In this document: one piece after another, positions 1-12,000 of the stretch | How the letters are laid out: each line of letters starts with the position of its first letter | Numbering within the stretch: position 1 is the first letter of the stretch | IMG/VR virus record: IMGVR_UViG_3300030085_003861 | Coordinates: 1 to 29,845 of that record | Strand: one strand, 5' to 3' | Length of the DNA: 29,845 bases | From: a virus | Made by a program: the position numbers and the translations under genes | Notes under the pieces: model-generated | Told to the model about the DNA's origin: nothing | The model's database searches: none | The model's input: only the letters and a program-made list of their open reading frames with translations

Positions 1-807
1 GTCTTGTGAAGTTTGGGCGACTGTAACATCGTTGCTTGATACTGTTATTGTAAGTTCTTGTGAATCTCCTATGATCACACCACTATCAGTATCGACTGTC
101 AACGCACCTGTTGTAGTGTCTGCCGCGTCTGCCCTTAAAAAGTTTCCACCAGCGATCACAGTGCCTGATGTGTTCGTTGTGCTTGAAACATCAACTGCGG
201 CCGCCTGCGTGTTTGAACCTTCAAACACAGCACTCAATGTTGAGTTAAGTGTGATACCTGCCTTGATCTCTGCAAAACCTGATTGCGAAACACTTGGAGT
301 AAAGGTTTCTTTTGAAAGAATTGCTACTCTTGTATTTCCTGCGTACATGGAAGAGACCACTTTGTTTCCGCCTGCACTGGCAAGTGTCTCGATTTTCCAA
401 CCTGACAATGTTTGTCCTGATGTGTAAACAGGACCAACCAATTGAAACGCACTACCTGTGTATGCGTACAACTGATCGTCATCTGAATCTAACCATAGGT
501 CACCTGCTGACGGTGAAGTCGGCGCTGATGATTGTGACTTTGCTCCGCCTGTTGGTTTGAAATCTGACCCATCATATACTTTGATTTGATTGGTTGAGGT
601 GTCAAACCATAATTCACCTTTCAAAGGTGCTGTTGGTGCCGAAGTTGAAGCGGCGTTCTCTAATAATTTTACTAGGTTCTCGTTTAAAAGTTCACCAAAT
701 CCTGAATAACTCTTACCGAAGAGTGTAAGGCTCGTTGTGTTGTCTACTGTGCCGTCTGTTATTGTGGCAACAACTGTGCCGTCTGTTTTGTTGATTGTGT
801 ACGCCAT
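1..807 (-). CDS. Tail-fibre-like structural protein, 3' end cut by window edge
   Basis: The frame is open from the ATG at 805-807 to base 1 with no stop, so 269 codons are visible and the C-terminus lies outside the window. The protein starts MAYTINKTDG and contains FGKSYSGFGELLNENL, TSAPTAPLKGELWFD, AGDLWLDSDDDQLYAY and FLRADAADTTTGALTV. Each of these blocks has a counterpart in the same order in the next gene (818-2314), so the two are tandem paralogs. The repeated LWFD/LWLD short beta motifs and Ser/Thr/Gly-rich composition are typical of fibre or fibre-adaptor proteins of marine T4-like phages (family knowledge). A C-terminal domain like the one in the neighbour is expected but not visible. 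The gene starts 10 bases after the neighbour's stop. Role in host recognition is inferred from composition and position after the baseplate genes. Confidence 0.8.
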   Translation of the reverse strand, partial: MAYTINKTDGTVVATITDGTVDNTTSLTLFGKSYSGFGELLNENLVKLLENAASTSAPTAPLKGELWFDTSTNQIKVYDGSDFKPTGGAKSQSSAPTSPSAGDLWLDSDDDQLYAYTGSAFQLVGPVYTSGQTLSGWKIETLASAGGNKVVSSMYAGNTRVAILSKETFTPSVSQSGFAEIKAGITLNSTLSAVFEGSNTQAAAVDVSSTTNTSGTVIAGGNFLRADAADTTTGALTVDTDSGVIIGDSQELTITVSSNDVTVAQTSQD

Positions 808-814
808 TTGCTTA

Positions 815-822
815 TATTTAGC
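815..822 (-). promoter_or_regulatory. Weak late-promoter-like word GCTAAATA
   Basis: On the minus strand GCTAAATA stands 7 bases before the ATG of the fibre-like gene at 807 and includes the TAA stop of the preceding gene. It matches only the TAAATA core of the T4 late promoter TATAAATA. It could be chance in an A/T-rich junction; it is listed because the same core occurs at nearly the same distance before the genes starting at 3039 and 19869. Confidence 0.25.
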
Positions 823-2314
823 ACCTTCCCACTACAATATTAATTGTGCCTATTTCGTCGGAATCGTAATTTTCTAACGCTTTTCCTATCACTTCTCCAA
901 CCTGTGGATCATGTGTTTTCTTGGCAACTCCGTGATTCTCAGGATCTGTAGACAACATGTCACCTTTACTGATATGTCCTACAACTTTGCAAGGCACTTT
1001 CCCCATCAACGCAACCGGCTGTCCCTCTGATTCTGAGTTCATCAAGTACGCAGGAGCACCACTTATCACCCCAGCGACTCTCGGACTGTTACCTTCTGTC
1101 GATATTGTAACTTCTTTATCGCCACCAAAAACAACCACTGTGCCCACATCGTATGTGCTGTCAGTCTCATATACCTCAGCCAAGTCAGCGTACTGGGCCG
1201 ATGTTGCTTTTGCATGTACAGTGTTGTATTTTTTAGATGTTGATCCTATATCATATGTTGTTGTTGTATCTGGCAATATTGTTTGTGATGTCAACGTGCC
1301 TGACATTGTTAGTGTGCCCATTGTGTTTGCTCCAGAACTTGTAACATTTCCTGTTACATTTCCTGTCAGAGGGCCTGCGAATTCCGTCGCCGTAGTTGTT
1401 CCTGATATTTCTAATTTTGTTGAAGGAGTGGTTGTGCCTATACCCACTCTAGATTCTGAACCATCTATTGTCATCACAGTTGTTGTTGTGCCGCCATCGT
1501 TTACTTTGAACGTGATGTCTGTGTTCGTCACTGTGTTTGTGATGATTGCGCCTGACGTGTCCACTGTCAGCGTCAAGTCACTGTCTGATCCTACTATAAG
1601 TCCTCCGTCATTGGCAATTGATATAGTGCCTGATGTTGTATCATTGGCATTCGATCTCAAATAGTTCGCCGCCGCTACACCACCAAGTGCGTCTGCATCT
1701 GTGGCAGTACCCGCAAATTTTACATCTGCGATTGCAGTTGTTAAAGTAATACCTTTTTTAATAGAAGCAAATCCAGATATGCTTACCTTTGGAGTAAATT
1801 CGTCTTCGGATATGATTGCTATTAAATTACCATCATTGAATAATTTTGTGATGTTTTGATTGACATCACCTGAGTCGAGTATGGTGTCAAAAGTGAAACC
1901 GTTTGTTGTACCTGTTGCACCAGGCGGTCCAACTAGTACCGATGCGTTACCGTTGTAGAAATACATCTGTCCTGTGTCTGAATCTATCCATATGTCACCA
2001 GCCGCCAAGTTTGCCGGTGCAGTTGACTGATATGGCGCACTACCACCTGCAGTCTGGAACGCTGTTCCATTGTAGACTTGTAGTTTTGCATTTGTGGCGT
2101 CCCACCATAGTTGTCCTGTAATAGGTTTTGAGGGTGCTGATGTGTTTGCGAAATTTTCTAACAAGTGCAGAAAGTTCTCTGCTATCGTTTCGCCGTATCC
2201 AGCATAACCTTTTCCAACGAAACTTAAATCAGTCTGCGTGTTTATCACACCGTCTTGAACTGTGTAAGAGTTCGGTGACGAAGAACTATTTGTTTTGTTT
2301 ACAGTGTATGTCAT
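818..2314 (-). CDS. Tail-fibre-like structural protein (paralog of the adjacent gene)
   Basis: 498 residues. The N-terminal ~120 residues (MTYTVNKTNS, KGYAGYGETIAENFLHLLEN, PITGQLWWD, AGDIWIDSDTGQMYFYNG) match the start of the neighbouring partial gene. The middle (about 130-370) is Thr/Ser/Gly/Asp-rich beta-type sequence with a short LVGPPGATGTT stretch. The C-terminal ~130 residues (TTYDIGSTSKKYNTVHA, YADLAEVYETD, VAGVISGAPAYLMNS, VPCKVVGHISKGDM) form a domain I recognise from fibre and large structural proteins of T4-like cyanophages. The start overlaps the stop of the upstream gene by one base (TAATG) with an AGGA ribosome site 5 bases before the ATG, so translation is probably coupled. 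The likely role is a distal tail fibre or adaptor; the precise equivalent in T4 is unclear. Confidence 0.8.
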   Translation of the reverse strand: MTYTVNKTNSSSSPNSYTVQDGVINTQTDLSFVGKGYAGYGETIAENFLHLLENFANTSAPSKPITGQLWWDATNAKLQVYNGTAFQTAGGSAPYQSTAPANLAAGDIWIDSDTGQMYFYNGNASVLVGPPGATGTTNGFTFDTILDSGDVNQNITKLFNDGNLIAIISEDEFTPKVSISGFASIKKGITLTTAIADVKFAGTATDADALGGVAAANYLRSNANDTTSGTISIANDGGLIVGSDSDLTLTVDTSGAIITNTVTNTDITFKVNDGGTTTTVMTIDGSESRVGIGTTTPSTKLEISGTTTATEFAGPLTGNVTGNVTSSGANTMGTLTMSGTLTSQTILPDTTTTYDIGSTSKKYNTVHAKATSAQYADLAEVYETDSTYDVGTVVVFGGDKEVTISTEGNSPRVAGVISGAPAYLMNSESEGQPVALMGKVPCKVVGHISKGDMLSTDPENHGVAKKTHDPQVGEVIGKALENYDSDEIGTINIVVGRC

Positions 2315-2324
2315 TAGTATCCTG
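2312..2324 (-). promoter_or_regulatory. Ribosome site and stop/start overlap CAGGATACTAATG
   Basis: On the minus strand CAGGATACTAATG combines an AGGA ribosome site, the TAA stop of the 241-residue gene and the ATG of the fibre-like gene. The same 13 bases occur at 15925-15937, at the gp6/giant-gene junction. In both cases they encode a C-terminal Gly-Tyr of the upstream protein. Confidence 0.7.
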
Positions 2325-3039
2325 TATTGCCACCTGACGTTGTTCCGCTCACAGTGTTAGATGTTGACAATGCCGTCGAACTTGTTTCGGTGAATGTTGT
2401 TAAACTCTGTATCCTTAGTGTGTAATCTATCTGGATCAATCTGTTCAAAGACTTTTGGACAGGGTGAAATATAACGTGAGTCAGCAGTTTGTTTGTGGAT
2501 CCATTCTCTGTTCCTTCCCATGATTTCAATCCCAGTTCATCGAACACATAATCTCCGTTGAAATCTGTTGTATTGTCAAACGCGGCCTGCCCTGTTGGCT
2601 CACCGTAATCTAAAGTGCAAGTCACAACGATGTCTGTGTATTTGTTACCTGCTGTGTGTCTCACTTCCATCTTGTTTTTTGTTGTATCTTTGTTAGTGGC
2701 AGAATTATCATCTATCACTTTGTAATAAGTCTGATTGTAAAGAGAGGCGTTAGTGCCCGTTGAGTTTGGAGTAAGATATGTGATTATTCCTGTGGGATCA
2801 ACACTTGTGCCACCGTTTCCTAGTGCTATCTCATGTATGAATCCTGTAGATTTGTTTGCCAAAGAATTTGCAAGTGCCTGAGACATGTTCTCGTAGTGTA
2901 TTGCATTTCTCTTATCTACAATGACCTCACCTGTCTCCGGATCTGATATCTTTATATGCCCCGTCATCATAACACCAGTGTTATCCTGAGGCTTTTTGTT
3001 TTCTTCTTTTGATTCTGTCTGTTTGTTATCCTGTGTCAT
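2314..3039 (-). CDS. Conserved T4-like marine phage virion structural protein
   Basis: 241 residues. A charged, Lys/Glu/Asn-rich N-terminal ~25 residues precedes a compact domain with GHIKISDPETGEVIVDKRNA, IHYENMSQALANSLANK, IHEIALGNGGTSVDPTG and LYNQTYYKVIDDN, then a Ser/Thr/Gly-rich tail ending GGNTGY. I recognise the central part as a conserved structural protein of T4-like cyanophages located near the baseplate and fibre genes, but do not know a T4 gene number for it. Position between the giant tail protein and the fibres suggests a connector or baseplate-periphery role (inference). The start ATG lies 9 bases after the stop of the giant gene. No AGGA is evident upstream of it; an AATAAATA word lies 6 bases before the ATG. 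Confidence 0.7.
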   Translation of the reverse strand: MTQDNKQTESKEENKKPQDNTGVMMTGHIKISDPETGEVIVDKRNAIHYENMSQALANSLANKSTGFIHEIALGNGGTSVDPTGIITYLTPNSTGTNASLYNQTYYKVIDDNSATNKDTTKNKMEVRHTAGNKYTDIVVTCTLDYGEPTGQAAFDNTTDFNGDYVFDELGLKSWEGTENGSTNKLLTHVIFHPVQKSLNRLIQIDYTLRIQSLTTFTETSSTALSTSNTVSGTTSGGNTGY

Positions 3040-3045
3040 CTAGTG

Positions 3046-3053
3046 TATTTATT
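3046..3053 (-). promoter_or_regulatory. Late-promoter-like word AATAAATA
   Basis: AATAAATA on the minus strand differs from the T4 late promoter word TATAAATA at the first base only. It includes the TAA stop of the giant gene and ends 6 bases before the ATG of the 241-residue gene. If it acts as a T4-type late promoter (word at about -13 to -6), transcription would begin at or next to the ATG, giving a nearly leaderless message. Confidence 0.4.
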
Positions 3054-6000
3054 CAGGTGCGTTTGTGGGCTCGTTAGCAATGAATTTAGCCTGAGCAGTT
3101 GTAGATGCTTGTAATCCTTTACCGTCTGCAGGATTACCATCTAATGCAGTGTACCAAACCTGTCCTTTCTTGTGTAGTATTTTTATCTGTGTGCCTGAAG
3201 CAGGAGCAGTGCTTAATGTCACAGCAGTAGTGCTTCCGTCCACAGAATAGTTAATAGTTGATCCATCCTCGCTAGTGAGCAACAATCGTTGGCCACCAAT
3301 GAATATGTCTAACTCACTAGCGTTGGATGGTGCTTGTGATAGAGCAAACAATAAAGTGCTTCCGTCACCTGTGAAGGTGTTGGTGTACACAGTGTCTGCA
3401 TAAGGGATGGTTTGAGTACCAGACGCATCTACCACTTCAGTGCCTGATCCATGCTCCTTAATTCCTGTACCAAGTGTTCCACGTCTGAGTTGTCCCAACG
3501 TGTTACCTGATTTTGTAAAGTATTCTATTCTTTCTTTTCCTACAAACACGACCCCTGGAAGATTAGCCGATGCGTTAGGTTCCTGTAACACACTTCCGTC
3601 TTCAACCGTCATGGTCGATATACTTGTTGTCATGTCAAGTGTTAATTTAGTAGTCGCTGTTTTACTGATTCGTTTATAGAAAGTTCTGTTCAACATGTCT
3701 TTGAATATCCTAAATCCTGTTGCATTCACCGCCGAGTCAACTGCAAAGTACATCACATCAAGCCTGTCTGACGATGTGATTGTTCTACCATTTACGGTAA
3801 TCGTGTTTCCGCTGACTGTGTAGTCGCTGGCCTGTATAAGTTGTTGACCGTTCAACCAAACATATGTGTAACCTGCGTTCAGTGTGTCAAATCTTAAATT
3901 GAATACACCAGACGGTCTACCTTCCAACACTTCTCTTCTCTGCTTCATGCCTAGTGCGTTGTTAAATGTTGTTACTGTTATAACGTCACTTGCACTTAGA
4001 CTATAAGGAGATGTGATTGAACTCGGAATCAATATAACGTCAGCATCTGTACCACCATCGACAAAATACTGGTGATCTACCAAAGTCGATATGCAGATTA
4101 CATCTGTCGCTGTCGGCACAGAGTCTGCTTTGAAATTGACGTTTTGATTTCCTATGTCAACTGTGTAGTGGGTATTAAGATTTTTCTGTACACCATTAAC
4201 AAACACTTCTACCTGTGAAGCCGCGGAAATGGTTTTTGCTGGATCCACGGTCGAGTCATCTCCCAAGCCTGACACAACACCATATGTATATGTGCTTCCA
4301 TCACCTGTGTAATAGGTGTTGTCTGGTCCTCTGAGCACCCTACCATTAACCTCGACAATCGTCAATCCAGAGAAAGGACCAATCGCACCTGCTGGATATG
4401 TGAGATTATACCTATTCGTTGAGCCGTCGTAAGTGATTGTCTCGCTTCTGACACTGGCAAAACTCCTAGTGGATGTTGTGGACTTGTTGAAGCCTGCTAT
4501 CTGTATGAAAGTGCCTGCACCAGGGGCCGAACTGAATGTCACAGTAATTGTGTTTGCCAAGGTTGAGGTTGTGTAAGCAACAGTTGGGACACCATCTATT
4601 GTGACGTATATGTCTGACGAAGTGGAGTCTAAATTGAACTCTCCCCTAGTTGAAGTTAAAAATGCAGTGGTCGAACCATCACCTGTGAATGTGTTCAACA
4701 CCCTGTAGTTCTCACCTGATATCGCGAACACTTTTGTTGACACCTGTGAATGATTTGCAGGGGCAGAGCCAAAGGTTATTGTTTTGTTTTTAACATCTAT
4801 TGTGTAATCTGTTGTTAGTTTTTTCACACTGCCGTCGACTGCCACAGTCACTGATCCTAATGTTCCAGGGAAGTCACCGATGTCGAAAACTGTTGTGGTG
4901 CCATCACCTCTGTAGTTTTTCTCTGATATGAAAGGTACACCCGACTCTGGAGAAGTGTAAACTTTGATATCAACTGTGTCAAACATTTGTCCTGGCACTG
5001 TCTCTTCTGGTGCATAACTGGTGTCAGGAGAAACAAATTCGTCGCCCTCTAAAATAATATCGCTAGGTGCGTGTCCCAAAGCAGAGGTAAACAATCCCCC
5101 TTTGACTATGGAATCAAGTGTCCGGTCATCTGTTGGTGTCAACACACCATCGTCATCGAATGGAATGAATTCAACCAGTGCGTTCTCTTCAGGAGTTTGG
5201 CTTATCGTAAATGTGACTGTTGAACCGTCGCCTCTGACAACGTCTGTCAATTTTGTCCTCGTGCTGTCGTCTTGCGTCAAGTATACCTGATACACCTCAG
5301 TACTAGCAGGTGCTGTGTCAAACGTGAATGCCGCTGTTGAGCCATCTGCCCTGAAAGCCTTCACCCTACTTGTTCCGTAGTTGTCCCATGGGAAGTCATA
5401 CCAACCTGCTTTGTCCCAGCCGGCTTCTTGACTGAAAAGTAATCCAGTAACCATCGTACCTCCATAGTCAATACCTGTCATGACTTGATCAAGTTCGTTG
5501 CCCGGCATTCCTGCTCCTGGTGTGTAGAATCCTTTCGTCCTGTCTGCCGCCGTCAAACCGGTTTCATCACCATAAACTTTGTATACACTTCCTATGTTGT
5601 CATCGAAGTCAGTGCTTGATGTGAATGCGTTAGTGACTTTATATAATTGATTGTTGTATCTGATTAGATCATTGTAAGCATAACTTGTGGATGCCGCCCA
5701 ATCTACTACCCTTGAAGTGCTTGACACCCTATCAAATTTTATTGTTGTGTCGAAATCTCTTACTAGATCATTGTCTAGATTTGCATATGCTTTCGCGGTA
5801 TCTGTAGGTGTAGAGCCATCTGTCTTACCTCCAGATATCACCACAGTAGGTGTAGTGGTGTAGTTGTCTCCATTGCTAGTCAACGTGATTTTAGTAACCG
5901 CACCATCCTGTATGGTTGCCGTAGCCGTTGCCGCCGTGGTTGCCGGAACAACATACATCTTGAATGTGCCAGACTTCGTAGACTGAGCCTCACTGGTTGA

Positions 6001-9000
6001 TGCAGTTGGACCATAGAATGTGTCCGCGTACCCATCGAACGTGTAAGACTTCGTAGTGCCTGATCCTGAATTTTGAGAATCATATACCTCTGCCTGTTTC
6101 TCACTTGTAAACAATGGATAGTAATAACCAAACTGTCCACTGGTAGCACCTGAAGAACTTGTCCCTTGGATCTGGAATGGTCCTGTTGATCCTGTGGTAC
6201 CTCCAAGTATTGTCACTGTTGGTGTTTCTTGATATCCGGAGCCTCCTGACGTGATTGTTATTGACTTGACATACTTCTTGTGATAGTCATACCACATCTG
6301 ATATGGATACTCTGTAAGTTTTTCAGTGTCCAGGTCAACGTTTAAACTTCTTATTTTGCCTGTGTTCGCATCATAGAAGGTTGGGTTGTCAAAATCTGAA
6401 AATATGCCATCCTGCGTTTCCGTTTTATCGTAGCCTAGTTTGTACTCTCTTAATTTTGTGTGGAAAGGTTTTACTTCATTGATGTAACTTTCAACCCAAC
6501 TGTCAGTACCTGTTGTGTAGGTTTTTCTCTGATCTAGTTGTCTTACTTTATTTGTGGCATTTATGAATGACGTCTTGAACATCCAGTCTACGTAAGTCTG
6601 TTCAGATAGCACTCTTCTTAGTCCTGTGAAAAACAAAGTGTTGTACTCTTTGGCTAGGTCATTTATGAATAAATCATCTCGCAACGCTGTAAGCACTTTC
6701 CTTGTTTCTATGCTTGGCTCTTCGTCAAAGAAATTGTCATCGAATGTGTCCTCACCTGCATACCCAGTAGCGTCCTGGCTGTAGTCATACAGTTTAGTGG
6801 ATAACCTTATTGTTCCGTTCTCTGTACCTATGTTTTCAAATCCTGTTGCAGTCTTCATGAACAGTTTCCAACCGCCTGTGTCTGCACTTGTCACTTTCAC
6901 GTGTTTTCCCACCGCAATATCTAGTGTGTCCAACTCGTATTGGAAAGTGACCTGTTTGTCGATAGGGGTGTTTTCATCATGCACCATGTCGCCATCGGTC
7001 TTGTACCAATCTGTGTAACTCCAGTAGTTCGATGTGTTGTACGTTTGAATTTTGGTCCTCGAAAATTCTGTGCCGTCCCATGTGTATATCGCCCAGTTGT
7101 TATTCGCGGTCTCATCGGCCTTAACCAAATAATTCACTGTCCCTGACAAATCCGCAGTGTTAATGTATGTCAGTTCAGCATAAGTGTCGACCGATCCGTC
7201 CCACTCACCACTCTGTGCTGTAGGTTCAGGGTCTTTTGAATCAAGGTTATCAAGATTTATCTGTCCAACCAATTGGTTCTTTTTTAGAACCGTGTTTGCG
7301 TAGTCAATTATTTCTTTTAGTGCCCCATATCTGTCAACGTACCAACTCTGCCTTGGTCTTGTGCTATTTCCATATCTCTCATTGACAGGCAGTGTGACAT
7401 CAGGCACAAGATCACCTGCTGAATTTTTTCCTACTAGAGAATCCCACCAACGTGTTTCGATTGTTGTTCCTGGCCTGTATGCGGCATCACCTTCCCTTAC
7501 TAATTTCCAAACACTGTGTGACTCTGCATCTGATGTGTTTGTACGGATGTCAACGTTCAACACTATGTCGGAGTTAGAAAGATTTTTTACATTGTACAGT
7601 TCTAATTTGTTTGTGTCAGTGACAGCGTAATATTTTACATCAAACCTCCTAGGATTTTCGATCAAGTTGGCGACATACGCAACCGTGTTACGTCTGTGCA
7701 AGTGTATGTGTCTGTCGTCCATGGTTTTGTTTCCCGGAATCGTGGTCTTGCCTTTGACCCAGTAGTAGTAATAATCCACAAACCTGTCCAGCCTTGAATC
7801 ATATTTTTGCCTTACAGAATATTGTGAGTCATCCCCGTGCAGTGCAGTCCCAGAAATTATCTCACCTGTGGTGTCAACCCTTGCGTCCCATTGGCTAGGT
7901 AACAATCTAGATTCAGTCCATTCATACACGTCTATGCTTGACCCAGGAAACACCTTGCCCCAGTTGTTGTGTCTGTATTCAGTTGTGTCCTGCTCGTACC
8001 ATAACCATTTGACTTTCGACAGATCCCACCATACCTCGCCAACGTGATCATCCAACCACGGTGTCTTGGTGTTCGCGTTTTCTCCTACGTTGTACATCGC
8101 AGGATCCCAACTCGTTTTGATGTCTATTTCTCTGTCTGCGACACCCAATATTCTTCCCTTGACAGGATCATATAAATCATAATAGTCTCGTATTGTTTTT
8201 GATGCACTGTTGAAATCAAACACAGTTCCTAATTTTTCTATGTCAATAAAATTTGTTTCTGTCACGATGTTCTTCCATGAATACTGGCCATTCTCTGTAA
8301 GATCATAGTGATTGACTGTGCCGTCATTTTGCACTTTGGTGCTACCATCTGAGGTTGTGTTGCCGTCATCGTCTGGCGCACCTATGAACACACTGTTGTC
8401 AATCATGCACACACCTTTTGCAAAGTCATCATTTTCAGAGATGCTGTCTGATTCCAATTTGTCGTCTATAATAAATTTGGTGTTGTACATCGTGGCCGTA
8501 AATGCTCCGCCTGATCCTGTGTTGGCGTCTAGTATCGTTGTGTCTTGAAGATCGAATGTAGTCTCACCTAGGTCAAATTTCATTTCTCTAGAACTAGCAA
8601 AATTTTCCGCCCCTATGACCAGTCTATTCCCAGCCTGATTCAAATCTACCCGTGTACCGAATCTCATGTTGGTCTGAGAAATCGGTGCATTTATGGTTTG
8701 CTGTAATGAGTAGGTGTTGGTAGACCCGTCCGCGTTCCATTTATAATAGTACACCGCGCCTGCATCCGCCGCCAATGTGCCATCTACGCCAGGAGCACCG
8801 ATTATCAAGGTCATACCGTCTTTGCTCATGGCAATGTCATCGCCAAATTTTGTGTTTATAGTCGAACCGTCGGAGTCGACGCCGGTCAGTGTCTGTACAT
8901 GGGTGAATGTGTTTTGTGTGCTGTCATCATCTGAAGCACCTTGTCTCACAAATATTTCAACTTTACCGGCGTTGCCCGGTGCTACTGAACTTACTGCAAG

Positions 9001-12000
9001 GATATCTCCGTTGTCGTTAGCCGCTAGCCTATGACCAAACCTTTGTGTTGATCCTCCCGCTGGTGATCTTATTGATGCGTCTTGCGTCCACGAATCATAT
9101 GTAGATCCGTCTGCACCGATACCCCATGTGTACATGTATACGACTCCGGTGTCAGTTGAATGCCCAGGAGCAGAAACAAACAAGTATTTCTTATTTGAGC
9201 TCCTTGTGGATGCTACCGTTGGTTCAGAAATCTTGTGTGCCCATCCAAAATTTAAATTTTCATTTTCAGTTGATCCGTCTGTAGGCGGATTTATAGTGTT
9301 TAATATACCGTATTTGAATGCCACAGGATCCCATACGTAAACTTTTATCAATCCAGCATCTATCTGTCTTGTGCTACCGTCAAGACCAATTGTATTAGTG
9401 TAAGGTGCTCCTGCCACTACAAAGTTTTCATCGGTACTGATAGACAGAGACTCACCAAGTCTGCTGGTGTTATCATTGTTGTCTGTCATTGTAGCAGTGG
9501 TCTGTGTCTGTAAAGACGTACCTGCTTCAGTGGATGTCCTAAATAAGAAGTGGACCTCGCCTTGATTTTTACCTGGTGCAGAGACCACCACAGTCCTTCC
9601 GTCATTACGTGCCACTATCCTGTGTCCAAACTCTTGGTCAGCAGTGGTTGTGTCCGGCGACAGCAATAAGTTTGCGGTATATGGATCACACTTTTCGTAG
9701 ACACGCCACAATCCAGAACTGTCGGAGTCTGCAAATACCTTGTCGCCTGGAAGTTCTAAATCTGCATTCATGTCAACGTAATCGTCAAAATTTAAAATGT
9801 CGTTGACATTGTCCATAGATGCCAGTCTCACTGATATGAACTTGTAGATGTTTCCAAAACTGTCCGCCGTTGATCCGTCTTCCAACGTTGGAATGAATCC
9901 CACACTGCCATCATAATCTATTATTACAGACTTATGATCCGGTGTTGCCTTGACCTGGTAAACACCGTTGAGCGTTGGCTCCTCACTATTGGAAATAGCA
10001 AAGTAATCCGCTTGTGATGTTGAGGTTCCTGCTGACAGGCCATGTGATCCAGAGAACGTTATCGACAGTTGTTCTCCATCATTGATCATTAATAGGTTAG
10101 CAATCTTTATGTTGGCGCTGGTGATCCTGAACACGTCCCAGTCTAGGTTACTCTTGTTTGCCACCCAAACAAGTTCGTTGCTCTTAATTTCGTTAATATC
10201 AAGATCTAAAATATCTTCTATGTTGAAGGCTGTATGATGTACCTGTTGCAGTTGTGGATACCCTGCTGTCTTGAAGATCTGGGCAGTGTCTCTGTCTACA
10301 CCCTGTTTTGTATAATCTAATTTAGAAAAAGTGTTGGCCGCAGTGTATTCCACGGGTTTGTTATAAAAATTATCCTTCACTATGGCGTCTGATCTTGCGT
10401 AACTTATGGTGTCATTGGAAGTATCCAACAATTCTATGGTCTGAGGATTCGACGTAATTTCATTATCTTTCAATACCAGTTGTATGTTTTCTATTTTGTC
10501 AGTGTTTCCAAAGTTACCAGTTCGTATCATCCACTCAGGATAAAGATCCAATGTGATGTCTTCATTCTCATATTTCGCTTTTAAAATTTTGTCTATGGCG
10601 TTCTGTGTGCCTTTCTCCCTGATGTATCCTTGATAAAACTTGTACTGTGATACGTCATTGACAAATAAATTTTCTAGATAGTCTCTGCTCTGGTATCCTG
10701 TGAGCCTCTGTGCTAATTGTTGTTGTGATTCGTCAAAATTATTTGATTCCAAGTTGTAAAAGTCATTGAACTGTGCTATCTTGTAGTCGAAGTTTGGAAT
10801 CAGTTGTGGCGCTGGTTTATTGTCCTTCAGTGTCCAGTACGTGGACGCAAAAATTGAACCAGAATTATGATTCGTTTTTGCAACATAAAACTTGCCTTGG
10901 TATTCAACGCTATCGCCTATTTTGTAGTCGGTGTTTGCCAACCAGTATGTAACCTGTGCGGCGTCAAAAACAAAACCAGGAGCATAGTAATCACCATTCC
11001 ACCCTGCAGTCTTCCATCCTACTAATTTTAGACGTGCTTGCCTAAAACCTGTGTATGGTTCATATATGATATCAGAAAACACTGTGCTATTGTCAAACAG
11101 AAGCACATGTTCTTTCTGCACAGTGTTCAACGCGATGTTGTATAATCCAATCGTGTCTGATTTTATTCCTAACTCAAAAGTTTTACCTATACGCTTTGTA
11201 GAGATTTCGTTGATGTCAATTTTCCTTCCACCCGAATCTAATATCGAATAGTCTCCTGCAAGGTTACGTAACTGTCCCACTATGCTGTTGTTGGTGTCAA
11301 GTTCGAATCCGTCCGCGGCAGGTGACACTGTGACTGCTGATCCAGGTTCCCATTCCTGTGTCGTCCAGAATAAGAATTCTCGTACTGCGTTCTGCCAATT
11401 TAGCGTTTCCTTCAACTCGTTTGAAAACTTGTTGAATTTGAATCCCTGTGACTCTAGCCAATGACCATAACCAAGCAAGAAATCTGTGACATCTTGTATG
11501 GTATCAAACACGTAACCATAGGGTATTGTCTGCGTGTTTTCTTGATAGTATTTGTACTGCTCAACTTGTACGGATCCTTCCACTGCCACCTTGGTAGCGG
11601 TAGATGTTTTTACTGGATAGTTGAAATTAAAGTATGGCCTTACCGTGCTGTAACCCAATACCTTGTATCCACCTAGCAATGTAGAGCCGTCTTGTGATAT
11701 GTCTGTGTTTTTCTCTATAAGCACACCTGAATAATAAATGCTGTCAACAGGGTTAGAAGTTCTGAATAATATTTTGTAGTTCTCATCAGGTATAAATTTA
11801 GACCCTGATGTCGATCCAGGCGATACACTATCAGTGAGAACTTTTAGATTGTCCTTGTCTGTAAATCCGCCTAACTTGTATGCCAACTGGACATTTAGGT
11901 TTTTCATCTTATCATAATAAAAAGTTTTTGCGTCCAGGTTCCTGTACACCAAATAGTTTACTATGTATGGTTGATAACCAGCAGTTTGGTACCTAGTAGT

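Noticed and set aside
957-1664. Plus-strand open frame of 235 codons inside the fibre-like gene
   Set aside because: It is antisense to a gene with clear protein similarity to its neighbour, has no ribosome site, and its sequence is a Val/Pro/Ser-rich mirror of Thr/Gly/Asp codons.
1900-1930. Collagen-like triplets (GPPGATG) in the fibre-like protein
   Set aside because: Only two or three triplets, too short for a collagen-like repeat.
5880-6206. Minus-strand frame of 108 codons in a second frame of the giant gene
   Set aside because: Gln/Arg-rich sequence of the type produced by frame-shifting Ser/Thr/Gly codons; the giant frame is continuous through it.
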